In this document: piece by piece, positions 17,473 to 25,782 of the stretch | Numbering within the stretch: the first letter of the stretch is position 1 | Layout: each line of letters opens with the position of its first letter | Assembly: GCA_045648445.1 (NCBI GenBank) | Contig: JAZRNY010000037.1 | Coordinates: forward strand, 1 to 64,000 | Source: SIG607 sp045648445 | GTDB lineage: Bacteria; Bacillota; Clostridia; Oscillospirales; Acutalibacteraceae | Length of the DNA stretch: 64,000 bases | Direction of reading: 5' to 3' | The notes under the pieces: generated by a model | What the model saw: the letters and a program-made list of their open reading frames with translations, nothing else | Told to the model about the DNA's origin: nothing | The model's database searches: none | Made by a program: the position numbers and the translations under genes

Positions 17473-18285
17473 ATGGGCTTTATAAAAGAAATGAAAAAGC
17501 ACGGTTTTTTGCTTTCTTATCTTATTACAAAAGATTTTAAAATCAAATATCGCAGAAGTGTACTGGGTATTGCGTGGAGCGTACTTAATCCGCTTTTTAT
17601 GATGCTTATTGTATCCACCGTATTTAAAGTGGTATTTCGTATTGATTTAGGTAACTATTCTTATCCCGTTTACGTTATTATTGGACAAACTATGTTCAAC
17701 TTTTTAAGTGAAGCCACTAATTCTTCTATGCAGTCAATATTAATAAGCGCTTCACTTATCAAAAAGGTTTATATCCCTAAGTGTATTTTCCCTTTGCAAA
17801 AGGTTAGTTTTGCATTTGTTAACTTTGCCGTTTCAATGATTGCCATACTAATTGTAGGGTTAATTGAGCAAATCGGTATTTCTTGGCATATTCTTTTGTT
17901 GCCATTGCTTTTAATAGTTTTTTATTTCTTTTGTTTGGGACTGGGTTTAATTCTTTCGGTACTTGCCGTATTTTTCCGTGATACACTTCATATTTACGGT
18001 ATTATTCTTACCGCTTGGATGTATTTAACACCTGTATTTTATACCCTTGAAAATATTGGTATTAAAGAGGGCGCAAACGCTACGTTTTGGATGAACTTAA
18101 TTGAAAAAGTGTTCATTTTTAATCCTATGTGTCAGTACATTACCGTGTTCCGTGACCTCGTGCTTTTTCATAAAACGCCCGATATATTGTCAATTATTCT
18201 TTGCGTTGGTTATGCACTGGTATTTATGTTGCTTGGAATTTTGGTATTCAGTAAAAAGCAGGATAAATTTATTCTTCATATTTAA
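17473..18285 (+). CDS. ABC-2 type polysaccharide/teichoic acid export permease (TagG/Wzm-like)
   Basis: The 270-residue protein starts at ATG 17473 behind AAGGAGAAG. It has the family N-terminus ITKDFKIKYRRSVLGIAWSVLNPLFMMLI, then six hydrophobic helices and the RDTLHIYGIILTAWMYLTPVFY segment. These permeases pair with a TagH/Wzt ATPase to move lipid-linked wall teichoic acid or O-antigen-like polymers across the membrane. The next gene, 12 bases downstream, is that ATPase. Confidence 0.9.
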   Translation: MGFIKEMKKHGFLLSYLITKDFKIKYRRSVLGIAWSVLNPLFMMLIVSTVFKVVFRIDLGNYSYPVYVIIGQTMFNFLSEATNSSMQSILISASLIKKVYIPKCIFPLQKVSFAFVNFAVSMIAILIVGLIEQIGISWHILLLPLLLIVFYFFCLGLGLILSVLAVFFRDTLHIYGIILTAWMYLTPVFYTLENIGIKEGANATFWMNLIEKVFIFNPMCQYITVFRDLVLFHKTPDILSIILCVGYALVFMLLGILVFSKKQDKFILHI

Positions 18286-18297
18286 GGGGGAAGAAAA

Positions 18298-19041
18298 GTG
18301 GAACAGGAATATTCTATTGTTGCAGAAAATATATCGATGCACTTTAATATGGCGTCTGAACGTCTTGAAAGTTTAAAGGAATATTTTATAAAACTTCTTA
18401 AACGTCAACTTTTCTTTAAAGATTTTGTTGCCGTAAACGACGTTTCCTTTAAAATTAAAAAGGGAGAGGTTTTCGGTATCGTTGGCACTAACGGTTCGGG
18501 TAAAAGTACCACCCTTAAAATGATTTCGGGTATTTTAAAGCCCACCAGCGGAAAAATTACCATTAATGGAAATATTGCTCCGTTAATTGAACTTGGCGCA
18601 GGTTTTGACGGAGAACTTACTGCAAGAGAAAATATTTATCTTAACGGCGCTGTGCTCGGCTATTCAAAAAAATATATCGACGAGCATTTTGATCAGATTG
18701 TAGATTTTGCCGAACTTCGCGATTTTCTCGATATGCCTATTAAGAATTATTCTTCGGGAATGGTTGCCCGTATCGCTTTCGCTATTGCAACGGTTATAAC
18801 CCCCGATATCCTTATCGTTGACGAAATTTTGTCGGTTGGTGACTTTCTTTTCCAAGAAAAATGTGAAAAGCGAATAAATGAACTTATGGAGGGCGGTACT
18901 ACTATAGTTATCGTTTCCCATACCATAGGACAAATTGAACGTCTTTGTGACAGGGTTATGTGGATTGAAAAGGGAAATTTAAAAATGCTTGGCGAAACTG
19001 CAGAAGTATGCGAGGCATATAAAAATATTGCTAATTCGTGA
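18298..19041 (+). CDS. ABC transporter ATPase for polysaccharide/teichoic acid export (TagH/Wzt-like)
   Basis: The 247-residue protein starts at GTG behind AAGGGGGAAG. It has Walker A GTNGSGKST, signature KNYSSGMVARIAFA, Walker B ILIVDEIL and the switch His in IVSHTIGQI. The N-terminal FNMASERLESLKEYFIKLL and the IAPLIELGAGFDGELTARENIYLNG segment are typical of the Wzt/TagH group. It lacks a C-terminal sugar-binding domain, so it is the short TagH/KpsT form. It powers export with the upstream permease. A glycosyltransferase follows immediately. Confidence 0.9.
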   Translation: MEQEYSIVAENISMHFNMASERLESLKEYFIKLLKRQLFFKDFVAVNDVSFKIKKGEVFGIVGTNGSGKSTTLKMISGILKPTSGKITINGNIAPLIELGAGFDGELTARENIYLNGAVLGYSKKYIDEHFDQIVDFAELRDFLDMPIKNYSSGMVARIAFAIATVITPDILIVDEILSVGDFLFQEKCEKRINELMEGGTTIVIVSHTIGQIERLCDRVMWIEKGNLKMLGETAEVCEAYKNIANS

Positions 19042-19049
19042 GGAAAATG

Positions 19050-19931
19050 ATGAAAATTTGCGCAGGAATAGTTCTTTATGAACCGGAAAGCCAAAGACTG
19101 AAAGAAAACGTAGAGGCAATAATATCTCAGGTTGATAAGGTTTTTTTGATTGATAACGGCAGTAAAAATATAGATGAAATAAAAAAACTTTTTGACTTTG
19201 AAAATAAAATAACCTTTATACTAAACGAAGAAAACGAAGGTATCGCTAAGGCGCTTAATCAACTTTGTAATACTGCTTTAAAAGAAGATTTTGACTATAT
19301 AGTTACTCTGGACCAAGACTCTGTAGCAGGAGAAAATATGGTAGAAGAAATGCACCATTATATTCAAGAAGATATTGGTGTTATTGCTCCAAGGGTAATG
19401 GATGATTATGAAGAGCAGATAAATGAAGATTTGCCTTTAATAGAAGAAATTGAGCGACCTGTAACCTCGGGTTGTATTACAAGCCTTAAGGTATGGGAAG
19501 AACTTGGCGGTTTTGATGAAAAAATGTTTATCGACTGTGTTGATTTCGACTTCGATACCCGTGTTTTAAAGGCACAAAAACGCATAATACGGGTAAACAG
19601 AGCAGTCCTTCATCATAGACTCGGAAAAGCAAAAGAGGTTAAATTTTTCGTATTTTTCGGTAAACTTTTGGGTATAGAAAAACTTAAAAAACCTTTTTAC
19701 ACCTATAACCATAGTGTTATAAGAACCTACTACTATGCAAGAAATATAAAATATTATATTTTTAAGCATAAGGATTTTTTGGATTTAAAAACCGAACGCC
19801 GTACCTACTTAAAGTGGTTTATACTAAAGGTCTTTTTTGAAAAACAAAAATTGAAAAAATTGTTCGCAATTATAAAGGGCAACGCCCATTCCAAAAAACT
19901 TATTAGAGAATACAAAAACCACTGTGGGTAA
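19050..19931 (+). CDS. Glycosyltransferase family 2 (rhamnosyltransferase-like)
   Basis: The protein of about 293 residues begins KICAGIVLYEPESQRLKENVEAI, the GT2 nucleotide-sugar fold. VFLIDNGSKN and the metal-binding VTLDQDSVAGE follow, then the acceptor region VTSGCITSLKVWEELGGFDEKMFIDCVDFDF. This layout is that of GT2 enzymes often annotated as rhamnosyltransferases. The gene overlaps or abuts the exporter ATPase stop codon, so the three genes form one operon, and the enzyme probably builds the exported glycan. ATG 19050 is preferred for spacing from GAGG; ATG 19047 is equally possible. Confidence 0.85.
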   Translation: MKICAGIVLYEPESQRLKENVEAIISQVDKVFLIDNGSKNIDEIKKLFDFENKITFILNEENEGIAKALNQLCNTALKEDFDYIVTLDQDSVAGENMVEEMHHYIQEDIGVIAPRVMDDYEEQINEDLPLIEEIERPVTSGCITSLKVWEELGGFDEKMFIDCVDFDFDTRVLKAQKRIIRVNRAVLHHRLGKAKEVKFFVFFGKLLGIEKLKKPFYTYNHSVIRTYYYARNIKYYIFKHKDFLDLKTERRTYLKWFILKVFFEKQKLKKLFAIIKGNAHSKKLIREYKNHCG

Positions 19932-19945
19932 CACAGTGGTTTTTT
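19914..19945 (+). terminator. Terminator of the exporter-glycosyltransferase operon
   Basis: Stem AAAAACCACTGTG / CACAGTGGTTTTT. The stop codon of the glycosyltransferase lies in its loop. Confidence 0.85.
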
Positions 19946-19947
19946 GT

Positions 19948-19976
19948 TGGGTATAGGATTTAGGGAAGAGGGTGTA
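19948..19976. repeat. G-tract purine-rich repeat after a terminator
   Basis: The stretch GGGTATAGGATTTAGGGAAG... contains three GGG runs and resembles the stretch at 26601-26632, which also follows a terminator. It looks like a small dispersed repeat. Confidence 0.4.
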
Positions 19977-20017
19977 GTGATGTGGATTTCCACCGGCTCC
20001 TCAAGGAAAAGCCTTTT

Positions 20018-21016
20018 TTAGAAATTACCTTCGAATGCTTCTTCGCTTTCGGTAAAGGAGAAGGTGATTTTTGAGTTGTAGGTTTCTTCGCTGTTAAGGA
20101 ATGGAAGTACGCCCTGTTCTCTCATTTTATTTCTGGGACAAGGACAAACGTTACCGGGTTCAATACCCAAAACGTAGTCGTATTTACCCATCATTTTCCA
20201 TTCTGTAAGGCATGGGAGTTCTTTTTTGTCATAGGACATTACAAGACCTGCGTTTATATCGGGGTTATAAATACCTACGTTTACCTTGCCATCTTTTTCT
20301 TTTGCATCAAAGAAATAGCAACGTTCAACATAATTTGCCTGTGGTTTTTCCATAATCATAGCGGTATCAATATGCTTGGTTGCGTTTTCATCGGTTGCCC
20401 AAATCTTATTATTGGGGAAATGAACGATACTGTTTTCGCTAAGTAGTGGATAACCCATATTGCAATGATATAAAAGACAAAATGGTGTAGTATTATCACC
20501 GTAGTTTGTTACGCTGTCGTTAACACTGAAACTGTTTTCGGTGTAGGAAATAACGTATGTACGTTTAAGGGTGAATTTTCTGCCGAAAATAACGTGATCT
20601 CTTATTGTGAAAATTAATTTAAGTTCTTCATCGTTTTCTAAAATGGCATCTAAATTAGCAGGGGTGTTGCCGATTCTTCCGTGAAGACCGATTTCTTCTC
20701 CATCGTCTACACAAGGGCCGCCTGCGCCGTCAAAACCGCAGGTGGTAAAAAATCCTGCGTTAAAGGATTTTAAAAAATTAAAGCCTGTTCTGTCGTAATA
20801 AGCGGGAGCAACCTGACCGCAAGGGGAGGTATAACTCATATTTTTACCGTTATAAGAAACACGGGCAACATCTGCACAACGGTCAGTACTTATCCAAATT
20901 TCAAGACCTTTTCCGTTACGCGCGTAAAGAAAGTTCATTCCTTCGCCTTTTGCACCCTTTAAAACGTATTGTTCTGCGCCTCTTACCTGAAGAGGATGTC
21001 CAATGTAATAATTCAT
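20018..21016 (-). CDS. DUF4432 family protein (aldose 1-epimerase-like)
   Basis: The 332-residue protein shows the galactose-mutarotase-like beta-sandwich layout of the DUF4432 family: LEIWISTDRCADVARVSYNGKNMSYTSP, AGFFTTCGFDGAGGPC, GLHGRIGNTPA (family His) and CLLYHCNMGYPLL, ending with YDYVLGIEPGNVCPCPR. Members are thought to bind or epimerise sugars, but few are characterised. The gene is divergent from the PfkB-aldolase operon, so it likely serves the same sugar pathway. Its start follows AGGAGAAAA on the minus strand. Confidence 0.85.
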   Translation of the reverse strand: MNYYIGHPLQVRGAEQYVLKGAKGEGMNFLYARNGKGLEIWISTDRCADVARVSYNGKNMSYTSPCGQVAPAYYDRTGFNFLKSFNAGFFTTCGFDGAGGPCVDDGEEIGLHGRIGNTPANLDAILENDEELKLIFTIRDHVIFGRKFTLKRTYVISYTENSFSVNDSVTNYGDNTTPFCLLYHCNMGYPLLSENSIVHFPNNKIWATDENATKHIDTAMIMEKPQANYVERCYFFDAKEKDGKVNVGIYNPDINAGLVMSYDKKELPCLTEWKMMGKYDYVLGIEPGNVCPCPRNKMREQGVLPFLNSEETYNSKITFSFTESEEAFEGNF

Positions 21017-21054
21017 ATTGATTTTCTCCTTTTTATGTGCTAATATATAAATGC

Positions 21055-21083
21055 ATTTTACAACAATTAAAATCTACTGTCAA
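21055..21083 (-). promoter_or_regulatory. Promoter of the DUF4432 gene
   Basis: On the minus strand, TTGACA (21083-21078), 17 bases, TAAAAT (21060-21055). Confidence 0.65.
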
Positions 21084-21109
21084 TGTATATAATATATTTT
21101 TTTCAAATG

Positions 21110-21134
21110 TGCACTAATTCTTTACATTAGTGCA
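21110..21134. promoter_or_regulatory. Operator-like inverted repeat between the divergent sugar genes
   Basis: TGCACTAAT (21110-21118) and ATTAGTGCA (21126-21134) form a perfect 9-base inverted repeat with a 7-base spacer. It lies upstream of both divergent genes, so a dimeric regulator bound here could control both. Confidence 0.5.
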
Positions 21135-21186
21135 TTGTTATGAAATAAAAGCAATGATAGAATAGATTTAATAGAGGTGATTTTTA

Positions 21187-22212
21187 ATGGCAAACAAAAA
21201 AGGTATTACATTTGTTGGTAACATTATTACCGACGTTGTAAAAACCGTTGACTGTTATCCCGAAATCGGTCTTCTTGCTAACATTAAGGATGTTAAACGT
21301 GCTGTAGGCGGCGCTGTGCCGAATACCGCTATTAATCTTCGTAAAATTGATGGCAAAATTCCTCTTTCGGCAATAGGTAAAATAGGTAATGACGACGGTG
21401 GAAGTTACATAATGGAAAAATTTAAAGAATTTAACATTGATGCTTCTAAAGTTGTGGTAAGCGAGGACAAACCCACTTCCTTTAGTGACGTTATCAGTCT
21501 TCCTACAGGTGAGCGTACTTTCTTCCACGCTCGTGGCGCCAATGCGCAGTTCGTTCCCGAAGATATTGACCTTGATGCTCTTGACTGCGATATTCTTCAC
21601 GCAGGCTATATTCTTCTTCTTGACGGCTTTGATGCAAAGGATGAAGTTTACGGAACTAAAATGGCTCATTTCTTTAAGGATGTTCAGGACAGAGGTATCA
21701 AAACAAGCGTTGACGTAGTAAGCGATGCAACTGCCGATTATAAGGCTACCATTCTTCCTGCACTTAAATATTGCGATTATGCAATAATGAATGAAATTGA
21801 AAGTACCACACTTTTTGATATTCAGCCTTATAATGCTGACGGTAGCATAAACAGCGCCAATATTAAAAAGACTATGGAACTTATGGCTGATGCAGGCGTA
21901 AAGGAAAAAATCGTTCTTCACTGTAAAGAAGCAGGTTTTGCTTATGACGTAAAAACTAAAACCTTTACCGCAGTTCCTTCTCTTAAAATCCCAAGTGAAC
22001 TTATTAAGGGAAGCGTTGGAGCAGGTGACTCCTATTGCGCGGGAACACTTTTCGGTCTTTATTATGGCCGTCCCGACAAAGAAATTTTGGAATTCGCTTC
22101 TTGTGCTGCAGCGTGCAATCTGTTTAGCGAAAACTCTATAGACGGTATGCGCAGTTATGAAGAAGTTAAAAAATTAGCCGATCAGTTTGGCAGAAAAGAG
22201 ATAAAATTATGA
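21187..22212 (+). CDS. PfkB-family carbohydrate kinase
   Basis: The 341-residue protein shows the ribokinase fold: an N-terminal VGGAVPNTAINLRKI (substrate-binding GG region), a middle NEIESTTLF (the PfkB 'NxxE' magnesium-site motif) and the C-terminal GSVGAGDSYCAGTLFGLYYG, whose GAGD Asp is the catalytic base. It phosphorylates a sugar or sugar phosphate with ATP in the cytoplasm. ATGA overlap with the following class II aldolase gene points to a kinase-aldolase pair such as tagatose-6-phosphate or fructose-1-phosphate type pathways. The exact sugar is unknown. Confidence 0.88.
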   Translation: MANKKGITFVGNIITDVVKTVDCYPEIGLLANIKDVKRAVGGAVPNTAINLRKIDGKIPLSAIGKIGNDDGGSYIMEKFKEFNIDASKVVVSEDKPTSFSDVISLPTGERTFFHARGANAQFVPEDIDLDALDCDILHAGYILLLDGFDAKDEVYGTKMAHFFKDVQDRGIKTSVDVVSDATADYKATILPALKYCDYAIMNEIESTTLFDIQPYNADGSINSANIKKTMELMADAGVKEKIVLHCKEAGFAYDVKTKTFTAVPSLKIPSELIKGSVGAGDSYCAGTLFGLYYGRPDKEILEFASCAAACNLFSENSIDGMRSYEEVKKLADQFGRKEIKL

Positions 22213-23045
22213 TAGTAAATTTAAACGACGTACTTAAAAAAGCACAGGAAGGCCACTATGCAGTAGGTCTTTTCAACACCACCGATACCGATATGGCTGA
22301 GGCTGTTATTGCTGCTGCAGAGGAAATGAATTCTCCCGTTGTAATCGGTACTGCAGAAATTCTTTTACCCTATGGCGAATTAAAACTTATCGCTCCTTCT
22401 CTTCGCGCTCTTGCTGAACGCGCAAAGGTTCCCGTAGTTCTCCACTATGACCACGGTCTTACCTTTGACAGATGTATCGAAGCATTAAAACTCGGATTTT
22501 CAAGTATTATGTTCGACGGTTCTTTGGGTGAAAGCGATAAGAACATAGAAGAAACAAGAGAAATCGTTAAGATTGCTCATTCTTTCGGCGCTTCTGTAGA
22601 AGGCGAAATCGGTCACGTTGGTAACGCTATTGACGGCGATGGTGTTGAAGACGATATGTATACAACTCCTGAAGAGGCTGTAAATTTCGTAAAGGATACC
22701 GGTGTTGATGCTCTTGCTGTTGCTATCGGTACCGCTCACGGCGTATACAAAACCAAACCGAAACTTGACCTTGAAAGACTTAAAGAAATCAGAAATGCTT
22801 GTGATACTCCTCTCGTTCTTCACGGTGGTTCGGGGCTAAGCGATGATGACTTCAGAAACTCAATAAGAGATGGTATTGCTAAGGTAAACATCTTCACCGA
22901 CCTTTGCGTAGCAGGCGCAAAAGCTATGGAAGAGGGCATTAAGGAAGGCAAGGGTTATCTTGAAATCCGTAATATGAAGGTTGAAGAAATCAAGAAGTGC
23001 GTAATCAATAAGATGAAGCTCTTCGGTTCTGAAAATAAGGCATAA
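22209..23045 (+). CDS. Class II fructose/tagatose-bisphosphate aldolase family protein
   Basis: The 278-residue protein has the zinc-dependent aldolase features: HYDHGLTFDRC (catalytic Asp and zinc His), the EGEIGHVGN loop, IGTAHGVYKTKP (zinc His) and LHGGSGLSDDD (third His and phosphate loop), with NIFTDLC near the end. These enzymes cleave ketose 1,6-bisphosphates or 1-phosphates into dihydroxyacetone phosphate and an aldehyde. The small size and GatY/KbaY-like sequence suggest a dedicated catabolic aldolase, and the ATGA overlap with the kinase supports consecutive steps. Confidence 0.9.
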   Translation: MIVNLNDVLKKAQEGHYAVGLFNTTDTDMAEAVIAAAEEMNSPVVIGTAEILLPYGELKLIAPSLRALAERAKVPVVLHYDHGLTFDRCIEALKLGFSSIMFDGSLGESDKNIEETREIVKIAHSFGASVEGEIGHVGNAIDGDGVEDDMYTTPEEAVNFVKDTGVDALAVAIGTAHGVYKTKPKLDLERLKEIRNACDTPLVLHGGSGLSDDDFRNSIRDGIAKVNIFTDLCVAGAKAMEEGIKEGKGYLEIRNMKVEEIKKCVINKMKLFGSENKA

Positions 23046-23076
23046 AAAAGAGACCGCAAGGTCTCTTTTTTATGCC
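23039..23076. terminator. Bidirectional terminator between the aldolase and AraC genes
   Basis: A perfect 17-base stem with a GCAA loop encloses the stop codons of both convergent genes. Its core is identical to the terminator at 2352-2379. Confidence 0.9.
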
Positions 23077-23903
23077 TTTTTTGCGTATTTATCGGGGTAT
23101 GATACGCTTGATGCGTATTGAGTCGGCGTCATTTTTGTTGCCTTTTTGAAAACACGGCAAAAATAATGGGGGTTATCGTAACAAAGAAAATCTGATATTT
23201 GCGAAATGGTATAAATATCTTTTCGAATCAGATATTTTGCTTCGCTTATTTTTAGGTCGGTAAGATATTCGGTAATGGTTTTTCCGCAGTTTTCTTTAAA
23301 AACAGAAGAAATGTGTGTTCTTGAAAAACCAAGATCTCTGCTTATGGATGCAACCGTTACTCTGCCGTAAATGTTATTAGTAAGTATATCAATAATTGCA
23401 TTGGTAAGTTTGTCGTAATTTCTGGTATCATCATCAATTTTTGGCAGGGTAGTAGAACGAATAAGTTTTAAAAGCAACATTTCAAGGTTGATTTTTAAGA
23501 GTTGTTCGCTGCCGAAAGAACCGTCATTGCGCTTTCTGAGTTCGGTTTCGTAAGGACTGTCATCTTCCAAATGATAGGCTTCGTTACCGTCTGAAATCAT
23601 TTCAGAAATATATTTTCTAAGCGGTGTTGGTATGTTCATATGTCTGTCTTTAAAGAAACTCATATCCTTCGACGGACAGTAAAATGTGATTATAAACACT
23701 GTTGGCGGATTTTCGGGATCACTTGCGATTGCGTGACTTTCACCGGGTTTGTGGAAGATTGCTTCACCTTGAGAAAGTCTTATAGTGCGGTCATTTGAAG
23801 TGGCGATTGCAACGCCCTTGTCAACGTAAACCATTTCCCAGTAGTTGTGAATTTCACTTAAAAAATTATATGAGGATTTAAACTCAAAATAATGAATTGA
23901 CAT
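23070..23903 (-). CDS. AraC-family transcriptional regulator
   Basis: The protein has an N-terminal cupin-like sensor domain (IHNYWEMVYVDKG, then GEAIFHKPGESHAI) and a C-terminal double helix-turn-helix (VASISRDLGFSRTHISSVFKE and ISQISDFLCYDNPHYFCRVFKKATKMTPTQY). Such proteins sense a sugar or other small ligand and usually activate nearby genes. It lies between the kinase-aldolase pair and the deacetylase gene, and shares a divergent promoter region with the latter. ATG 23903 fits the usual length before the cupin but lacks a good ribosome binding site. TTG 23960, behind AAAGGGG, is a plausible alternative. Confidence 0.88.
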   Translation of the reverse strand: MSIHYFEFKSSYNFLSEIHNYWEMVYVDKGVAIATSNDRTIRLSQGEAIFHKPGESHAIASDPENPPTVFIITFYCPSKDMSFFKDRHMNIPTPLRKYISEMISDGNEAYHLEDDSPYETELRKRNDGSFGSEQLLKINLEMLLLKLIRSTTLPKIDDDTRNYDKLTNAIIDILTNNIYGRVTVASISRDLGFSRTHISSVFKENCGKTITEYLTDLKISEAKYLIRKDIYTISQISDFLCYDNPHYFCRVFKKATKMTPTQYASSVSYPDKYAKKA

Positions 23904-24007
23904 TATCTGTTTAACGTTGATAAGACAATTTATTGAGTTTTTTCCGTATTTTGGTTCCAAAAAAGCAACCCCTTTACAAAAGTGTACCAAAAACCTTAAT
24001 TTGTGCA

Positions 24008-24052
24008 TTGATTTTAAAACTATGTTAACATAAAATAGAAACGAAGTCAATA
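24008..24052. promoter_or_regulatory. Overlapping divergent promoters with a TATGTTAACATA palindrome
   Basis: The plus strand has TTGATT (24008-24013), 17 bases, TAAAAT (24031-24036) for the PIG-L gene. The minus strand has TTGACT (24052-24047), 17 bases, TAACAT for the AraC gene. Both overlap the palindrome TATGTTAACATA (24021-24032), so the two promoters probably compete or share a regulator. Confidence 0.5.
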
Positions 24053-24074
24053 AATATATACGGAGGTATTTTTT

Positions 24075-24779
24075 ATGAACGTATTAGCAATTTCTTGCCA
24101 TCCCGACGATATGGAAATCCATTGCGCCGGAACTTTGCTTCGCTGTAAAAAGCGTGGCGATAACGTAACTGTATGTCACGTTGCAAACGGAAATATGGGA
24201 CACGTTGTTATCCAGCCCGAAGAACTTGGCAAAATTCGTATTGCCGAAGCAAAAAAATCGGGTGACATCGGCGGTTTTAAGACTGTTACTTTAAACGTTG
24301 GCGACCTTTATGTAAACTCTAAGGACAGAGAACAGCATGACGCACTCGTTAAGGTTATCCGTGATGCAAAGCCTGACTTTATTATCACACACGCTCCCGA
24401 CGACTATATGATGGATCACGTTGAGGTTTCAAGACTTGTTTTTGATGCTTCCTTTGCAGCAAGTGTTCCTCACTATAGACCTGACCTTGGCGAAGCATGT
24501 GCAGTTACTCCCGTTTACTATATGGACAACTCTGACTACGTTAGCTGCGAACCCTATGAGTTCGTTGATATAACAGATGAAATGGAAACCAAACTTGAAA
24601 TGCTCGCTTGTCACGAAAGTCAGATCGTTTGGCTTAAAGATCACGATGGTATCGACGTTTTGGAAACCACAAGAATTTATTCACAGATGCGCGGTGCACA
24701 GTGCGGCGTTAAGTATGCAGAAGGCTATAGAAGACTTATGGCAGGTCTGCGTGGCACTACTAAGAGATTATTACCTTAA
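24075..24779 (+). CDS. PIG-L/LmbE-family deacetylase
   Basis: The 234-residue protein begins NVLAISCHPDDMEIHCAGTL, the AHPDDE-type zinc motif (His, Asp), and has the second zinc-ligand segment DYMMDHVEVSRL. Enzymes of this fold remove acetyl groups from N-acetylglucosamine moieties (PIG-L, MshB, BshB, diacetylchitobiose deacetylase). The next gene is NagB-like, which suits deacetylation followed by deamination of an amino sugar. The stop codon TAA is supplied by a TTAAGCAAACACG sequence matching the MITE end at 10722, so the last residues may have been set by an insertion. Confidence 0.88.
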   Translation: MNVLAISCHPDDMEIHCAGTLLRCKKRGDNVTVCHVANGNMGHVVIQPEELGKIRIAEAKKSGDIGGFKTVTLNVGDLYVNSKDREQHDALVKVIRDAKPDFIITHAPDDYMMDHVEVSRLVFDASFAASVPHYRPDLGEACAVTPVYYMDNSDYVSCEPYEFVDITDEMETKLEMLACHESQIVWLKDHDGIDVLETTRIYSQMRGAQCGVKYAEGYRRLMAGLRGTTKRLLP

Positions 24780-24796
24780 GCAAACACGAACAATCT
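24776..24796 (+). repeat. Solo end of the MITE-like element
   Basis: TTAAGCAAACACGAACAATC matches the terminal repeat at 10722-10742 at 19 of 21 positions, the first 15 without a mismatch. No second end is found nearby, so it may be a remnant or excision scar. It begins at the stop codon of the PIG-L gene. Confidence 0.6.
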
Positions 24797-24821
24797 AAAT
24801 TAAAAAATAGGAGAGATAAAA

Positions 24822-25769
24822 ATGGATTTTAATTCTACCGTAAAAGGCTCCGCCCTTGAAGGCTTCTATCCTGCAGGTTGGGACTTTGAAAAAATAGACG
24901 CTTCAATAGGCGCTCCTGAAAGCATTACCGAGCATCAGGCTCATTGGAACGATAACTTTACCCCCATTAAGTGCGATAACTTAGGTGAGTTTGAAGTTTA
25001 TATGGGTCACGAAATTGCAATGCAGATTAAACTTGCTAAAGAAAGAAACGAAAAAATCGCTTTCATTCTTCCTGTAGGTCCTATGGGTATGTACAAATGG
25101 GTTGTTTACTTCATCAACGCTTGGAAGATTTCCTGCGAACACGTTTATACCTTCAATATGGACGAATGGGCTGACGCTGAGGGTAACACCCTTCCCAGCG
25201 ATAACACCGGTTCCTTTAAATATGCTATGGAACAGGCTCTCTTTAATCCTCTCGGTGAACTTACCGTTCCCGAAAATCAGAGAAACTTTGCTACAAAGGA
25301 TAATCTTCCTACCTATCCTGCAAAGATTGACGCATTAAAGGCTGAAGGCGCAAAACTCGTACTCGTTTACGGTATTGGTAGAATGTGCCATATTGCTTTC
25401 TGGGAGCCTCAGTTTGCAGGCGAGTATGCAACTGCTGCTGAATGGGAAGCAGATCCTTATAGAATTGCTGCTAAAATTCATCCTTTGACTGTTGAACAAA
25501 ATGCGTTCACCAGTTTCAAATCCAGAACTACTCTTGTTCCTTGCAGAGCAAATACTATCGGCCCCGGCCTCTTCTTAAAGGCTGACTATGCTATCGGCGG
25601 TGCTGACGGTACTCTTGGCAGAGGTATGCAGTGGCAGGGTATGTCTTTATGGATGACTCTTCGTCACGAAAAGACTCCTTGGATTACTTCTACATACATT
25701 CCTACCATCCCCGGTAAACTCTTCTTCCTTAAAGACCTTGCAGGTCCTCTTGAGGCTGAATGTAACTAA
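24822..25769 (+). CDS. NagB-like sugar-phosphate isomerase/deaminase family protein
   Basis: The 315-residue protein carries NagB-fold landmarks: FILPVGPMGMYKW (phosphate loop), VYTFNMDEWADAEG (matching the NagB 'LDEY' region with catalytic acids) and VLVYGIGRMCHIAFWEP (matching 'GIGxDGHIAFNEP'). NagB converts glucosamine-6-phosphate to fructose-6-phosphate and ammonia. Here Met-Cys replace the usual residues before His, and the protein is longer than typical NagB (about 260), so substrate or activity may differ. It follows the PIG-L deacetylase gene by 42 bases behind AGGAGAG, so the pair is probably co-transcribed. Confidence 0.78.
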   Translation: MDFNSTVKGSALEGFYPAGWDFEKIDASIGAPESITEHQAHWNDNFTPIKCDNLGEFEVYMGHEIAMQIKLAKERNEKIAFILPVGPMGMYKWVVYFINAWKISCEHVYTFNMDEWADAEGNTLPSDNTGSFKYAMEQALFNPLGELTVPENQRNFATKDNLPTYPAKIDALKAEGAKLVLVYGIGRMCHIAFWEPQFAGEYATAAEWEADPYRIAAKIHPLTVEQNAFTSFKSRTTLVPCRANTIGPGLFLKADYAIGGADGTLGRGMQWQGMSLWMTLRHEKTPWITSTYIPTIPGKLFFLKDLAGPLEAECN

Positions 25770-25782
25770 TAGAATATATTTT

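Noticed and set aside
21017..21186. Riboswitch upstream of the PfkB or DUF4432 gene
   Set aside because: The region holds promoters and a palindrome, but no conserved riboswitch core such as those for glmS, FMN, TPP or SAM.
21184..21921. Long minus-strand frame of 245 codons
   Set aside because: It is the antisense of a well-supported PfkB kinase gene and its translation is rich in Cys, Phe, Ile and Asn without family features.
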